Shown here: positions 1 through 11,933 of the stretch, one piece after another
How positions within the stretch are numbered: position 1 is the first letter of the stretch
Layout: each line of letters opens with the position of its first letter
NCBI RefSeq assembly: GCF_024713975.1
Contig: NC_091093.1
Span: forward strand, 19,217,501-19,281,500
DNA length: 64,000 nucleotides
Direction of reading: 5' to 3'
Source: Paralichthys olivaceus
Taxonomy: Eukaryota > Chordata > Actinopteri > Pleuronectiformes > Paralichthyidae
The notes under the pieces: model-generated
What the model was told of the DNA's origin: nothing
The model's database searches: none
What the model saw: the letters and a program-made list of their open reading frames with translations, nothing else
Program-made: the position numbers and the translations under genes

Positions 1-660
1 TCATTGTGGACAGGCTAACCAAAACCTTATCCTTTACCTAATCAAAATTCCACCGTTTTCATGATGAATGTCCCCAAAAAGGTTTTTAAAACACAACAAG
101 AACAAGTACACACACACATACAGGGTTGAGTAGCTGTCCTTGTTAGAACACTGTGTTGTCCTCCATTCATTGTGGACAGCCTAACCAAAACTTCATCCCA
201 AACACTAACCTAATCGCAATTCCACCATCTACATGGCAAAGGTCCCAAAAAAGATTTTACAGAGGCAACAACTCTGTGTTTCCCAGTAGGGACACTCATT
301 GGCATAATGCATTCCTTATCCCCTTACCCTAACCCCAACCGTCACATCTAAATGCCTTGGCCTAACCCTAACTCAATTGTAACCCAAACCCTAAAAGCAA
401 GTCATAACCCTCAAACAGCCCTGTGAGGACCAGCCAAGATGTCCTTACTCCGTAAGGTCAATGCTCAAAATTGTAGAAACGTGCACACACACACACTCAG
501 ACACAAGTTTGAGCAGCAATACTTGTAAGGACTGGCCAAAATGTCCTAACTTTCCCAAAATAACCTCACTTTGTAAGGTCTATGCTGACAGTTTGAGCAT
601 AACCTCCACTAAGTGAAAGTCCTAAAAAAGGTCCTAAAGAGGTGCACGCACGCGCGCACA
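1..660. repeat. Diverged dispersed repeat with internal duplication and CCCTAA-like words
   Basis: A segment beginning TCATTGTGGACAG at position 1 recurs near 166 (TCATTGTGGACAGCC), each followed by CTAACCAAAAC and an ATTCCACC word, so two diverged copies about 170 bp apart are visible. From about 320 to 400 come words such as CCCTAACC and CCTAACCC, then two related stretches (about 420-480 and 525-600) sharing 'gtccttactcc/gtcctaact...gtaaggtc'. Short CA runs are embedded. I recognise the general type as a common low-complexity fish repeat but cannot name the family. The element runs off the left edge. Confidence 0.6.
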
Positions 661-2288
661 CAGCAGCCCCATCCTGAGACTAATATCAGGCTCCCCTGCA
701 GTCACATTCCTGTCCTCAAACACAAAAGCAATGTCAGCTTACTGGTGTTACAACCAGTTATGTAGTGATAGTAAACATGACCTACAAGAGCCTTGTTATT
801 CTGACCATCTTCATCATAAATATGTCCACATGTTGATGTTTACCTTGTATTTTGTACATGTGGTGTCATGATAACACATCACGGAGGTGAAGTGATGGAT
901 TTTGTTTCACTCTCAGTGACAAAACTTTGAATTCAGGCCAAAGAACAGATTCCAGTCTGTTTATCTGAAATGTCAACTTCTATGCAAGTGCATACAAGCT
1001 CGAGTTATATTAACACCACACCAATTACATGTCATGTTACTACTAATCCAACTCAAATGTTAGAACTCCACCTCACTCTCTGCTTTGGCTTTGACACCTT
1101 TAGTGCCACCTAGTGTAGAAAGAGAGAACCAGGACCTGAGGCTGTGAAGGTCTTTGCCCTTTTAAGCCTCAATTAAAAGTGGTGAGATAGATAAACAGGC
1201 TTTAGACTTTTATATTTATAGAAGGCAAACATCTATAGTACTGAGAGTGTTGCTACCATTGCACGACAAGGACTTCAGTTTCACCCACATGGGTTTGAAG
1301 TTTGTTAGAAGCTTAGGAAGCTGGAGCAATTCATTTAATGAAGTGCAGGCATCTATAAAAACACTACAGTAAAACTCCATGTGTCTAAAGACATACAGAG
1401 TTACTGATACTTTAGATGATAGAAAGCAGAAGTGGCTTTGACATGGACCTTGATACAACATATAATAAAGCCGCTGTAAATTCAGTTCCACAGACGGTGT
1501 ACAAATCCATACAAAAATGAGGAATTGAGGAATGTTACAGTAATGCTGCTTTCACTGGAGCTTGTCATATAAAGATCTGAACAAAAACACAGGCTTCATA
1601 AGGTCAATCCTAAGCATTTGTCTCCATCTACTTATCACAGTACCAGTAAAACTTGCAGCTCGCTTTGAAATCACTGCAACATACAGTACTTCACAGTATC
1701 AAGGCAGAAGAAATGATGTCCTTGTCTAGGATATGTATTTATTTTTTAGTAATTCCAGAAAAAAAAATTCAACGAGTTTTCGACTTTGCAACATATCGCT
1801 TAAAGGCACTGGAGAAATTGTAATTAGAGCCTGGAGCTACGAAGCTGGACACAGCAGGAGCTCCAGACAGGATCCACTGACTTTGAGACTCAACCGCCTT
1901 TAGGAAACATTAACAAATTTGTTTGAAATCACTTACTAACATCCAACACCAGGACACATGTACAGCCCAACCTTCTAGGAGAAGCTCCCACGGTGGAGCT
2001 GTTCAAAGCATCATCGAGTATCATCCAAACCTCAGCCTTCAAAATGTTATTTAATCATTAAACATTTTGTGGGGATAAACAGCCTTTCTGCTGAGTCAAC
2101 TAAGATGCAAAGTACTAGAAATGAAAAATCAAGATTAGAATCAAGGTCCGCTCTTTCACTTAGTATAGAAACATACATCATTTCCTTTATTTCAGAACTG
2201 AAATCATATGAATTGCCCAAAACAACATTAAAAGCTATGACTCAATGAATACAGCATAAAACCAGTTGCCATAATTTTAATATATATG
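661..2288. other. Gene-free stretch downstream of copb1
   Basis: No exon, RNA gene or clear repeat was recognised. The small open frames here (for example the minus-strand frame at 1216-1491) have no family resemblance and no splice context. The stretch lies beyond the copb1 poly(A) signal and holds no recognisable coding exon of a neighbouring gene. Confidence 0.5.
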
Positions 2289-2294
2289 TTTATT
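2289..2294 (-). terminator. copb1: Candidate copb1 poly(A) signal
   Basis: The plus strand reads TTTATT, which is AATAAA on the copb1 strand, about 196 nt beyond the stop codon at 2490-2492. A second TTTATT lies near 2187. Cleavage would then fall around 2265-2280, giving a 3' UTR of roughly 210-230 nt. Confidence 0.6.
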
Positions 2295-2489
2295 GAAAAC
2301 AAACAGGACAGGGACATTACTGAGAGGTTTTTAGACGGAGGTGATGTAAAAAAAATAATAACAGCATGGAAGCAACTGATCATATAGAGTTCTGAATTTG
2401 CTGTGATGAAGAGGCTGAAAAACAGGCGATACAAGAGAACAGAGGATGACTTTTACAAAGTCAGAGGGATCAGCTGGATCAGAGTCGTC

Positions 2490-5400
2490 TCAGACGTTTG
2501 TCTTTTTTTGGGAGAGGTTGATCTTGTCTCCGAGGCTCAAGGCCATCCCCTGTGGAAGAAAGGTGGGGGGATTTATATTTCAACAGATTGGATATATACT
2601 GGTAACATCACATCTAACTGATTATTTCATATATCAACCTTCCTTGTAATTTGGGCCCTACTCTTGAAATGAGGTATCACTTTAAATTGTTATCCTTTCG
2701 TAAGACAAACCGGTCACTATGCTTGAGTTGAGAGCAAATAAATTCAACCGAGCCTTTACTTTGCAGTGCAGCAGCTGCGACCCACCTGGCTTTTGGCTCT
2801 AATGCGTATGTGTCCGTTGACAGGTGCCTCAGGCCCCAGGTGGATTGGCTTCTCGATGCTGACATTAGCCAGCGCATCTTCTCCAAAGATAGAACGAGCA
2901 TAAAGGTTGGCAGCCATGAAGCCACAGAAGCCAGACAGCGCCTGGTTTGGAAGACAAAAAGAAAAGAGTGACTTTTATAATCCCAACCCAGTCCTTGCAT
3001 ACATTCAGCTGATATGATAGCCTTGATGATGACCGCTTTATGTTGGACCACTACAAAGGCCACCTGCTCCAAATGTATTAATTACTGTCCTTATGTATTT
3101 TCATAAGTTCCACCAGCTTTAAAACATAGTTTGCCATTGTTGCTTTGTTAAATGTAAGATCTCATACCAACCTTCTCAGGAGTCAGACACTTCATGTTGG
3201 TGGATCTGAGGATATGCTGAAGGTATTCGTTCAGATCAGTGATATTGGTGTTCACTGTCACCTAAAACAATCAAAGAACAATCATGGACCATCATCACTG
3301 TTTTTTACTTTCCCTAAATATTGTTGAATATTGATTTGTTGAAAGAAAATGTTTTGTTAGTTGAGAAAACTGCAGAACAAGATGCTGGAGTCAAGTTGTG
3401 AAACAGTGATTTTGAGTCATTAGAGTAGAGATGAAATGAGTAAAGTAGAAATAAAAACCGTACCTTGTTTTCCCATTCAAACTCTGCCCACATCTGTCTG
3501 AACTCTGCATCAGTGCAGGAGGCTGGCTGGATGTAGTCCATGATGTCAATGTGGATGTCACTGAGGACAACGCAGTTCCTGTCGCTAGCAGCTCCCGACA
3601 CATCATAGACTGCAAAGATAGAATAAAATATATTAGAATAAGAAAACATATTCTGGCTGCACAAAGCAACAAAACAAAAACAAGTTGAATCATGATCTTT
3701 ACCAAACACAAAATGCGTCTCTCACCAATGTTGCCAAATATAATGCCGTTCTCAGTAGAAGCCACTTTCACATTGGCCTTGATGTTCGCAAAATCATGGG
3801 GAGCCAGAGTTAGTGGTGAGGGTTTCTCAACCAACTTGAGATCCCCTGTGGAAAGATGAAAGATAAAAGATAAATAGTAATGTAGATGCTTCTGACTCGA
3901 TTCAGCATTACAGAAGAGAACCAGTACATTTCCAGGCCACACACACCAGTGAACAAGACTAACCTAAAGTCGCCAACTCAAGGGTGCAATTCTGGAGAGT
4001 GTCACTGGTTTGGTTGACCACCAGCACGTCCAACACAATGTCATACTGGTTTACATGCACATAGGCTTCAGCATACACTGGATCTGAGAAGCCTGTCAGC
4101 TGAGTCACCTAGATTGGACAAATACGAAAGACATTTAATATTCATTTATATTAACAAAACTAAATGCAAATGATCACTGCTGAAGAGTTTCTCAGCAGTG
4201 CACAACTACGATCCAGGTGTCTTGAGATTTGTGCCGAGCTGGTGCTGCACCTTGTTAAGTTTTGAAGCCAGGGGATCAGCCGCCTCCTTCCTCTGAGTGT
4301 TGCCCATGGCAGCCAGCAGACTCAGTTGGAACTGGTCCTCTTTCGAAGTCATCTCGTTTTTGGCAGTGAGCTGCATGAAGGAGATGGGGTCGTCTGCCTG
4401 CACTGTGACATTACGTTTCTCAGACTCCTTCTGTGGTTAGAAAAAGAAACACAGGGTCAGTTTTAGCAGGATACCTACAATTTCTTTTAAACACAAATGC
4501 AGTGACAAAACTCATGCTAAGAGAGACCAGGGCTCTCATTCATTATTCTTCATTTTGGAATGTAAGGTCATAGTTTTTTTAACTTAAGGTTCCTGATTTA
4601 TAAAATAATGAATGGTTTCAACTGTGCTTGATTGTCAGGAGGTTATGTATTGAATTCAGGCCTCTAAGTCATTACCTTCTGTGACAGCTTCTCTTCCTCC
4701 AGTCTGACAGTCAGCATGTGTGACAGGGATTTGCGGCATTCCTTGTTGAAAATGTCATTCATAAGTGGTGAGCACTCTGAAAGGACCTTCAGGCACAGCG
4801 AGATGCGGTCCACATCATCGTCAGTAATTGGCTTCTTGGGCAGAGAAGACTTTCCAAGGTGCAGCACAGTGACCATGATCAGCATGGCCTCCGCAACAAA
4901 TGACTAAGGGGGACAGCATGAGAGTAGAGGTTAGAAGAATGGTGTACTCGAGTAAATAGTTGTAATGTGAAGAAGGGACATCTTACATTTTGTCTCTTTT
5001 TGTCCTGGACAATAGCAACATAGCGCAAGGCCACTTTGGTTAGTGTGGTGGCCAGGGATGCTGCCACATAGAAGTCTCCATCCATCAGGAAGCCTCTGAG
5101 TGGAGGTCTGGAACAGAAAAAAATCAGTGTTGTTTACTGAGCTGGATGTTTAAACTCCATTTAGTCGAATAGAATATATTGGGTTACTAATGAAACTCCT
5201 CCACAATGTGTAATGTTTACCTATCTTCCTCTTTCTTCGAAGGCCTGGAGGAGCTGAGGGCACTCTGTGTCACATAGGTGCCCATCTCTGTCACCAGCTT
5301 CTGGGCTGGAGCTGCACTCACTTCATCCTCTGTTTTCATCTCTCCCGTCTCTCTCTTTATCTCATTCTCTACAATTGGGATCTGTCCAAGTTCAGACACA

Positions 5401-8400
5401 GATTTCAGATATTTGTTACAATTCTAATGAGGTTGGAACTGACTGGTAACCTTTTGTTACATGACAACAATGGAAAAACATACCTCTCCCAAGGACCTGC
5501 GTATTTCTGTCATCACACTCTGGATGTCTTCCTTCGTGCTGCAGTATTCTCCCAAGATCCACAGCGCTCCCCTGTAGATCCTGAAATATGAAAATGGTGA
5601 CAAATGTCACACATATACTAATAACAAAACTCAGACAAATCTAGAAAACAGTTGACAAATGTGACAATAGTAATCCATTACCACATTAGACTTAAATGAC
5701 CAAAATCAAACCATTTTCATTTCTCAAATAAGGCAACCTGCTGATAAAATTCAAGAGTTACCCTGTTTTCTACATTTTATGTTTTTGCTTCATTATCAAT
5801 TGAAAATAGCAGTTGCCAGATAGAGCTTTCATGAAAACCTAAATCAAAATGAGCAACATAGGAGGAGGTATTCGCTTTTTATCAAAACCAAACAGGCTAA
5901 CCAATCCGAAATTTGGAAAATAACAAAAATATGAACAGAGGCTATGGATAGTTTGCTCCTGCATGTGGTTATAACGGCTTACTTGACAGTTTTGATTGCA
6001 TGAAAGACTTCCAGCATCTTCTCAATGATGAGGGGTCTCAAGTTGTCAAATCTTTGAATTGCCTCTCGTACAAACTCCAGGACATCAGCAGCAGCTGCCT
6101 CATTGGTGTCACTTAAAAATTCCATCAGCTGTAAATCAAATCAACAAACAGAAAAGTCAATATATATAGAAAACTAACATTTGGGTCTCTCAAACACCTC
6201 AGAGCATCTTCTTTTCAATGTGAATACATAATGGGAAGCTCACCACAGGTATGACATTGGCCGCCATATCAGGGAAACGCACACTGCAAGAGTGAAGAGT
6301 GCGCACCAATAGCTGCCTGTACTTATCAGTGTCTTCATGTTCCGTCACGTTGTTCGTCTTGATCACTTCTTTCTTCAAAACAATCACCAACTGGAAAACA
6401 TAGGAATTTGCTGTATATCTTTTCTTTTTCCTCTGTGTCCATTCTGGGACATGAAAACAACAACAAAAGCATGGATGCACAGTGCATGCTGCTGACCTCT
6501 TCTACATTGCGGGAAGAAACAAGGTCCAGTGCCAGCTGCAAGGTCTTCTTTCTGACTTCCAGGTCAGGAGTGCTGAGAACACGCAGGATGTCCATCACAA
6601 GATCCTGGACAAAAGAAACATTGGTCACAATCAACTTAAGTCAACAGAGGTGACACACCACAGGTGCAGATAACTGGTAATTCTTAAATAAATTATATTT
6701 ATTTTCACATAAAAAAATTGTGTTTTCGGTAGGGCTTAAATCTTGGTTGATGTTCTCAGGAATAAGAATTTTCTCGATATCAGGGGGCAATGGTGTTTGC
6801 TGATAATCAGGCAGAACATTTTAGTAGCAACACTAAACACAGCAATCATTCTAAATATTCATAGTACCTGGAGTACACGCTCGTGAGTGGGATGCTCCTT
6901 CAGTTCAATCAAGCGGTCGAGAACAATCAGCTTCACATTGTTGTCGCTCTCCTTGATAATCAAATCAATGTAGCACTGGGCAGCAGCCTGGAGTCCATCA
7001 AGAGAAAGTGTAAGACGTCAAACGTAGTACAATATCACTACTGTATAAACAGTCTATGACGTGCACAATACTATTGACTTGGCGATGTACCTTAACGGCT
7101 GTGGGAGCACTGGAGAGTGTTACAAGAGTGCCAGCAGCCTCATACTTCACAGCCGGACTGGAGGACTGTAACAGGTTGTAGATGCAGCGGATGAACCGGG
7201 CCCGCTCAGAGGGGTTGGCATGGCAAACCTAACAGACAGAACAGAAACAGCAGGAGTTCAGACATTAAAACAGCTATTCTTCTGAGCTTAAGAATTTCAA
7301 TTACACTAATAAAGGCCTTGACTCACTTTGTAAATCAGCTCCACAATGACCAGCTGGAGAATGTCACCAAAAGTGTGCACTTGGTCAATACATGTGCTGA
7401 GGTAATCCAGAGCTCTGTCCTGTAAAATGTGAATATGAGAAATCATTTAAGGAAGGCCTTTGAAATACACATCGTGGGCTAGAAAAAGTAGGAAAAGGAA
7501 AATGTGCCACAGACCTGATCTGCATGAATAAGCATCATGAAAGCGTTTCTCTTACAGCTGGCGTCTTTCTCATTAACAAGAAAATCATGGATCAGCTCTG
7601 GTGCATCAGGGATGAGATGTTCAAAATTCCTAAAACAAATGAATCTCATCAGTTGGTTGTAGTTCACGAATACATGAAGTACAAAACACCTTGCAGAAAG
7701 GTGACTGAACTGTTTGTACCTGTAAATGGTGTAAATGGCCAGGACAGCATTGCGGCGCACATAGCTGTGACGGTGCTCCAGACAGGCCCGGATCGCTGGC
7801 ATGAGAGGCTCAAGCAGTTCAGACTCCTTCAGCTTGCAAAGGAAACGCAGAGTGGAGCCGCGAATAAACTCATTGGGATGCTGCAAGTCCTGTAATTGAA
7901 AAAAAGATTTCACACGATGATTGCTGAACCAAAATAGCCAAGTTTATATTTCAGCAGTTATTTTATTATTACATTCTAGATAAAGGCAACAGGAAATTCA
8001 GCTTTTGGACCATAAATCAGCAAAAGCCCTTTGGAAGCCTTATCTGGGCCCCTGAACTTTTACATCCCTTCTTGAAACCCTTTTAAATTCATTTGACTTA
8101 ACTTTATATTGTTATTTTCATCCTTTTGTGAAGCATTTTTTAACTTTTCTAAGGGAAGTGCTACATAAAAAAGAACATTATTATTATTGTAACTTTATCA
8201 TTTCAAAGAAGAGATCGGCTTTAATATACAGATGTACAGATAGAGTTGATCACTCATTTCAGTTGATCACAACTGTTAGCTCTCTTGCCTTTCTGTAGGC
8301 GTCACAGACCAGGATCATCTCCTGAAGCAGCTTGCCGTCTGGAGTTGTTTTGGGGACAATCTCCCAGAAAACCAGCAGCAGCTTCTTTATGGTGTGGTCC

Positions 8401-9004
8401 TGAAGTGGCAGCACGAAGCGGATGATGGTCATCAGAAGCCCTGGCAACTTCTCACCATTCAAGATCATGATGATGACCTTCTTCAGGGCTTCAGTCTTTG
8501 CCTTGATTTCCCCCTTTTCTGTGGAGAGATGATAACTATTATTATGATGAGCAGGGTCAGCACAGCCTTAGGCATGCATTATAGATTTTACAGATTAGAA
8601 TAGATTAGTACTTTTGATTAGAGATCAATCATTTTTAATGTCATGTAAAAGCAAAACTGGCTTCAGCTTTTCTAAACACAGACTTCACAGTCAACAGTTT
8701 CCACTGAAACTATTTTCTACTGTTTAATAAAAGAGATGTTTTGTTTTGGATTCTTTTAAGATTCTTGCCATGAGCACATCATATCAAATTCCACCCACCT
8801 CCATGATACTGAGGGGGAGCGAGATGTTTAAGAAATGAATATCTCCACTTTGCATGCTTTATTGAGGCTTATAAAAAATCTGTTCAGCATAGTTTTGCAT
8901 AAAAAATAGTTACCTAGATCAGCTTTGAGGCTGACCTCCGAAGGCGGCTCTGAGTCGGATGGGACATTGATCAGAGTGTAACAAACGTTCTCTGCAGCTG
9001 TCAT
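2490..9004 (-). CDS. copb1: Coatomer subunit beta (beta-COP), 21 coding exons, complete
   Basis: Beta-COP is a core subunit of the COPI heptamer that coats Golgi-derived vesicles for retrograde Golgi-to-ER and intra-Golgi transport; the coat is recruited by ARF1-GTP. Coding exons on the minus strand, 5' to 3': 8914-9004, 8289-8518, 7720-7889, 7515-7629, 7327-7419, 7091-7228, 6868-6987, 6497-6604, 6244-6390, 5983-6128, 5484-5580, 5221-5381, 4987-5107, 4676-4903, 4251-4430, 3964-4108, 3726-3845, 3464-3609, 3172-3261, 2786-2941, 2490-2549. Frame is kept across every junction and totals 953 aa, the human length. The start [14 protein letters not shown] matches the family. Residues about 20-530 are the adaptin-like HEAT repeat trunk ([18 protein letters not shown]); about 670-810 match the beta-COP C-terminal domain and about 815-940 the appendage platform ([12 protein letters not shown]). 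The C-terminus is [10 protein letters not shown]. Intron 3 uses a GC donor, and the exon 16 donor (AAG/GTGCAG) is weak. Identity is essentially certain; exact ends of a few exons are inferred. Confidence 0.97.
8287..8289 (-). other. copb1: Non-canonical GC donor of copb1 intron 3
   Basis: Codons for Asp-Ala-Tyr-Arg-Lys end in AAG at 8289 and the next bases are GCAAGAG. The following exon starts in frame with Asp-Leu-Gln-His-Pro at 7889 after TTACAG, exactly continuing the conserved family sequence. No GT near the site would keep the conserved protein. This is therefore a GC-AG intron (7890-8288). Confidence 0.88.
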
Positions 9005-9066
9005 TTTGCTGCTGGGCTTGTATTTGTTCAGGATAATCCCAGTGAATTTTCCTTACAGGATAATAC
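8914..9066 (-). other. copb1: copb1 exon 2 with 5' UTR segment and start codon
   Basis: On the minus strand the acceptor TTTCTCATAG ends at 9067 and the exon begins at 9066. It has 62 nt of 5' UTR, then ATG at 9004-9002 in the context AGCAAAATGACAG. The donor after ...GATCTAG is GTAACT at 8913-8908. The exon ends in phase 1 and joins 8518 to give Glu-Lys-Gly-Glu. Confidence 0.85.
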
Positions 9067-10855
9067 CTATGAGAAACAGAAAAAAAAGGAGATTTAAGAA
9101 ATGGTGGAAAAAATATTTACTCAGATGCACAAACATAAATGCAGCAAAGAGATAAATCTAGTGTACAACATCAAGTGCATTAATCAGAATATAGACCTGC
9201 AGTATTCCTTTATAGCTTTTTTTTAATCCACTATTGTAGTGACAAAATCTGGCTCAGAGACACATAAACATCTGCGGAAGTACTCCAAACCAGCTCTGTG
9301 GGTGACACCAGTGAGTGACTTAAGATGGTGCACCTGCACCTACCTGCACGCACAGACAAGGAGGAAACAATACACACCAGGCTGGCTGCCATGTCTGTTA
9401 ATAATGATAATAAGCTTTCAATAAAACACAGTCCACGTCTTACATACATCTGAGCTGGGGCTGACTGGCTGTGCAGCTCTGCAGACTTAATAAAGATGTT
9501 GTTTTCCTGTGTTATGCCCAATGACACAAATACTTGCTAGTGCTTATATTGTATTCTATACATCAGGCTAAAGGCAAATTATCATCTTAAATGTTTGCAT
9601 GAATCAGTAATGTCTGAAAGTAAAACTAATACGTGTAACTAATACGATATTGATGACACTTCAGTATTCTGAGTCAAATCAAGAGAGTTTACTAATTTAC
9701 TAATCTTTGTGTTCCTCCTCTCTCCAGCAGAGGAGTCAACAACATCATAAGGGAACTTTGTACTTAAGACTAAAACCGACTTGATTTGTCGAACTCAGAC
9801 AGCTGAAAACTCATTTTATCTTCAGGTAAATACTGGAGCTTACTTTTAATGACAATTTGTCAACCCATCCATTTAAACTAAATATTCTTCTCAAGCACTG
9901 GAAAACTTTAAATCAACTTGCCACATCAAAGAAAAAACGAGAAGCTCAATCATATTTGAATAGATTAATTATGTGAATACAATAAGAGAGAGTGGGCGAA
10001 AGTTAGTAAGTACATTTTAAAGGAGTGTCCTTAAGTGCACATTTGACTTATTTAGGTATTTGTCCCTATACTGCATACCTTTACTATAGATTCATATTTA
10101 AAAGGCATGTTGAAAAGACAGTACCCAAAAGTGTATTCAATTTGAGCTTATTATATTATTATCATTAATCAGTTGTAATACATTTCTTATAGTCATTCAT
10201 TCATTAAATGCTTATAAATTATCAAAATAAGTATTATGAAAACTGATTAATCATGTAAGTCCTTTCACTTTTGATACTGCAAGAAGTTTTTTCTGCTAAT
10301 ACGTGAGCTGGCTTTAGAAAAACTTTCAGTGTAGTAGCAACAATAGTTTTACTTTAATAAAGTCCGGTCATGTTTACACGTCATCTGCATTTCTGTTGCT
10401 TCCGATCGTGAAAACTGAGCTGCTGTCTTCACTGTGACACGATGTCACTGTGACACCAAACACAATGAAGGTGTTAAGGTGAGTGTTGGGTTATTTTATC
10501 AGGTGAGGAAATAGTGACACGCAGCGTTAGAACCATCGGACAACACAGCAGCTACTGTCAACGACGACGCGTTAATGGCGTCACCTGAGTTAGCAACAAC
10601 ACCTGTACAGCAAAAAACTCATTAAATCTCAAAGCCCAGTTAGTCTGCCCACCATTCAAGTGTTAGGCTACACAATACTAAGACATATGATTAGATGCTA
10701 GCTTGCTAACAGTAGCTAACTCCACGTTAGCTTCTGCCCAGGCTAGCACTGAAATGGAGGACGGACAACGTTAGCTAGCTGTTGTTCTAATAGTTGATGC
10801 GGCTCAGAGAACAACACATCGTTCGTGTAGATCAATGCTAACATACATAACCCAC
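9067..10855 (-). other. copb1: copb1 intron 1 (5' UTR intron)
   Basis: About 1.8 kb separates the untranslated first exon from exon 2. The distal half is AT-rich and shows nothing recognisable. The part next to exon 1 (about 10370-10855) is richer in CpG. It holds a duplicated 12-mer TCACTGTGACAC (near 10430 and 10446) and a dense cluster of GCTAGC/GCTAAC/GTTAGC words at 10697-10779. Confidence 0.65.
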
Positions 10856-10975
10856 CTAAGAGCGCGACCTTGTCCTGCGAAGTGGCCTTCAGTGTCCAGG
10901 TTTGGATATTTACATCTGTGAAGAGTCGCGCTGCTCCGGGCGAGCTGCCTGTCCGACACTTCCTAGTGACGTGGA
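10856..10975 (-). other. copb1: copb1 untranslated first exon (5' end approximate)
   Basis: On the minus strand a CpG-rich segment ends in CTTAG followed by the donor GTGGGT (10855-10850). It can splice to the acceptor at 9067, just before the start codon. It contains ATGTAA (10915-10910), a start codon immediately followed by stop. The transcription start is not visible directly; the upstream limit is set at the TGACGTGG/ETS motif. The exon is predicted from splice grammar only. Confidence 0.6.
10961..10975. promoter_or_regulatory. copb1: copb1 core promoter: ETS site next to TGACGTGG element
   Basis: The plus strand has CACTTCC (an ETS-type GGAAGTG on the copb1 strand, ending near 10964) directly followed by TGACGTGG at 10968-10975. 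No TATA box was seen. ETS plus CRE-like sites are usual in vertebrate housekeeping promoters. TGACGTGG is also the consensus unfolded-protein-response element recognised by XBP1/ATF6, which would suit a COPI coat gene. Function is inferred from motifs. Confidence 0.5.
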
Positions 10976-11039
10976 AGATTACTTACTGAGCCACATCACT
11001 GCTACGGTGCGCCGCGAGCATCAAACATCCGAGGAACGA

Positions 11040-11590
11040 CACCAAACGCGCATGATAAAAAAAAAAAAACCTAAATAATAATAATACATTTTATTCACGC
11101 AGCTCCTTTCATAGATAAAGTGCAGCTCATAGTAAATCTGCAATAAAATCAAAGACAGGAAATTATATAAGAGAATGTTAGTAATAAAACAAAGACTTGG
11201 GATAAAACCAGCAAAAGGTATTAAAAATAAAATAAATAAATAAAGACAATGGTCTTCGTTAATTATAAGCAAGATCACATAAATAGGTTTTGAGTTGTTT
11301 CTTAAAACTATCAACAGCAACTTGTCTGATGTGTGGTGGGAGTTTGGTGCATAGCAAGAGAAAGCTGCTTCCCCGAACCTTCTGTAGTTCGTTTTTGGGA
11401 TATATGTAGCAAGGCCGGGGTCGAAGACCTTAGAGAATGGTTTGGAACATGCTCCGATAGACAATCAGTGTGCTGTTGCATTAAGACATAAAAACAAGTA
11501 AATTATTTTAAAATCAATCCTCAGTGATACTGGAAGACAGTGTAAAGACGCTAAAACCAGAGTAATGTGATCCTTACATCCATTCAAACA
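11040..11590 (-). repeat. Probable dispersed vertebrate repeat (retroelement-like, degraded)
   Basis: The segment begins with an A-run and AATAATAATACATTTTATT, then 'caaggccggggtcgaagacct' at about 11410. Further right come 'ttttaaaatcaatcctcagtgatactg' and a 'ctaaaaccagagtaatgtgat' stretch at 11500-11570. I recognise these word types from repeats scattered through fish genomes. No intact protein is encoded; the 147-residue minus-strand frame has no family resemblance. The family name is unknown to me. Confidence 0.45.
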
Positions 11591-11933
11591 CAAATATGAG
11601 AAAAGAATATATTGTGTTTGTATGTTTAGAATAAATGTGTAATTCTGTAAGATATATGTTCATGTCTATGCCACAAATATAGGATCTTTATTCTTTAAGC
11701 CTAAATTCCTTCATAATCCAGGCTGACCTGGGCCCCACCAGAGACATTTTTGATTTGGTTGAAATTTGGTATCCAGAAGATAAGGCCGTATAAATGCTCC
11801 ATCATATAAACTGTGAATAGTAAATAGCGATCATTGCAGCACTTGTGTATTCATCTTTATTTTTAAAAGTGTATTTTTAAAAAGAGGATACAGAAAATGT
11901 ATACATTTAAAAATCTGTATTTAACCTTAATGT

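Noticed and set aside
300..410. Interstitial telomere sequence (CCCTAA words)
   Set aside because: The words are irregular and embedded in a diverged dispersed repeat; there is no run of tandem TTAGGG units.
11021..11464. Minus-strand frame with MSIGACSK, recalling PSMA1 MSIGARSQ
   Set aside because: Only a few residues agree, the rest does not resemble a proteasome subunit, and the segment looks like a dispersed repeat.
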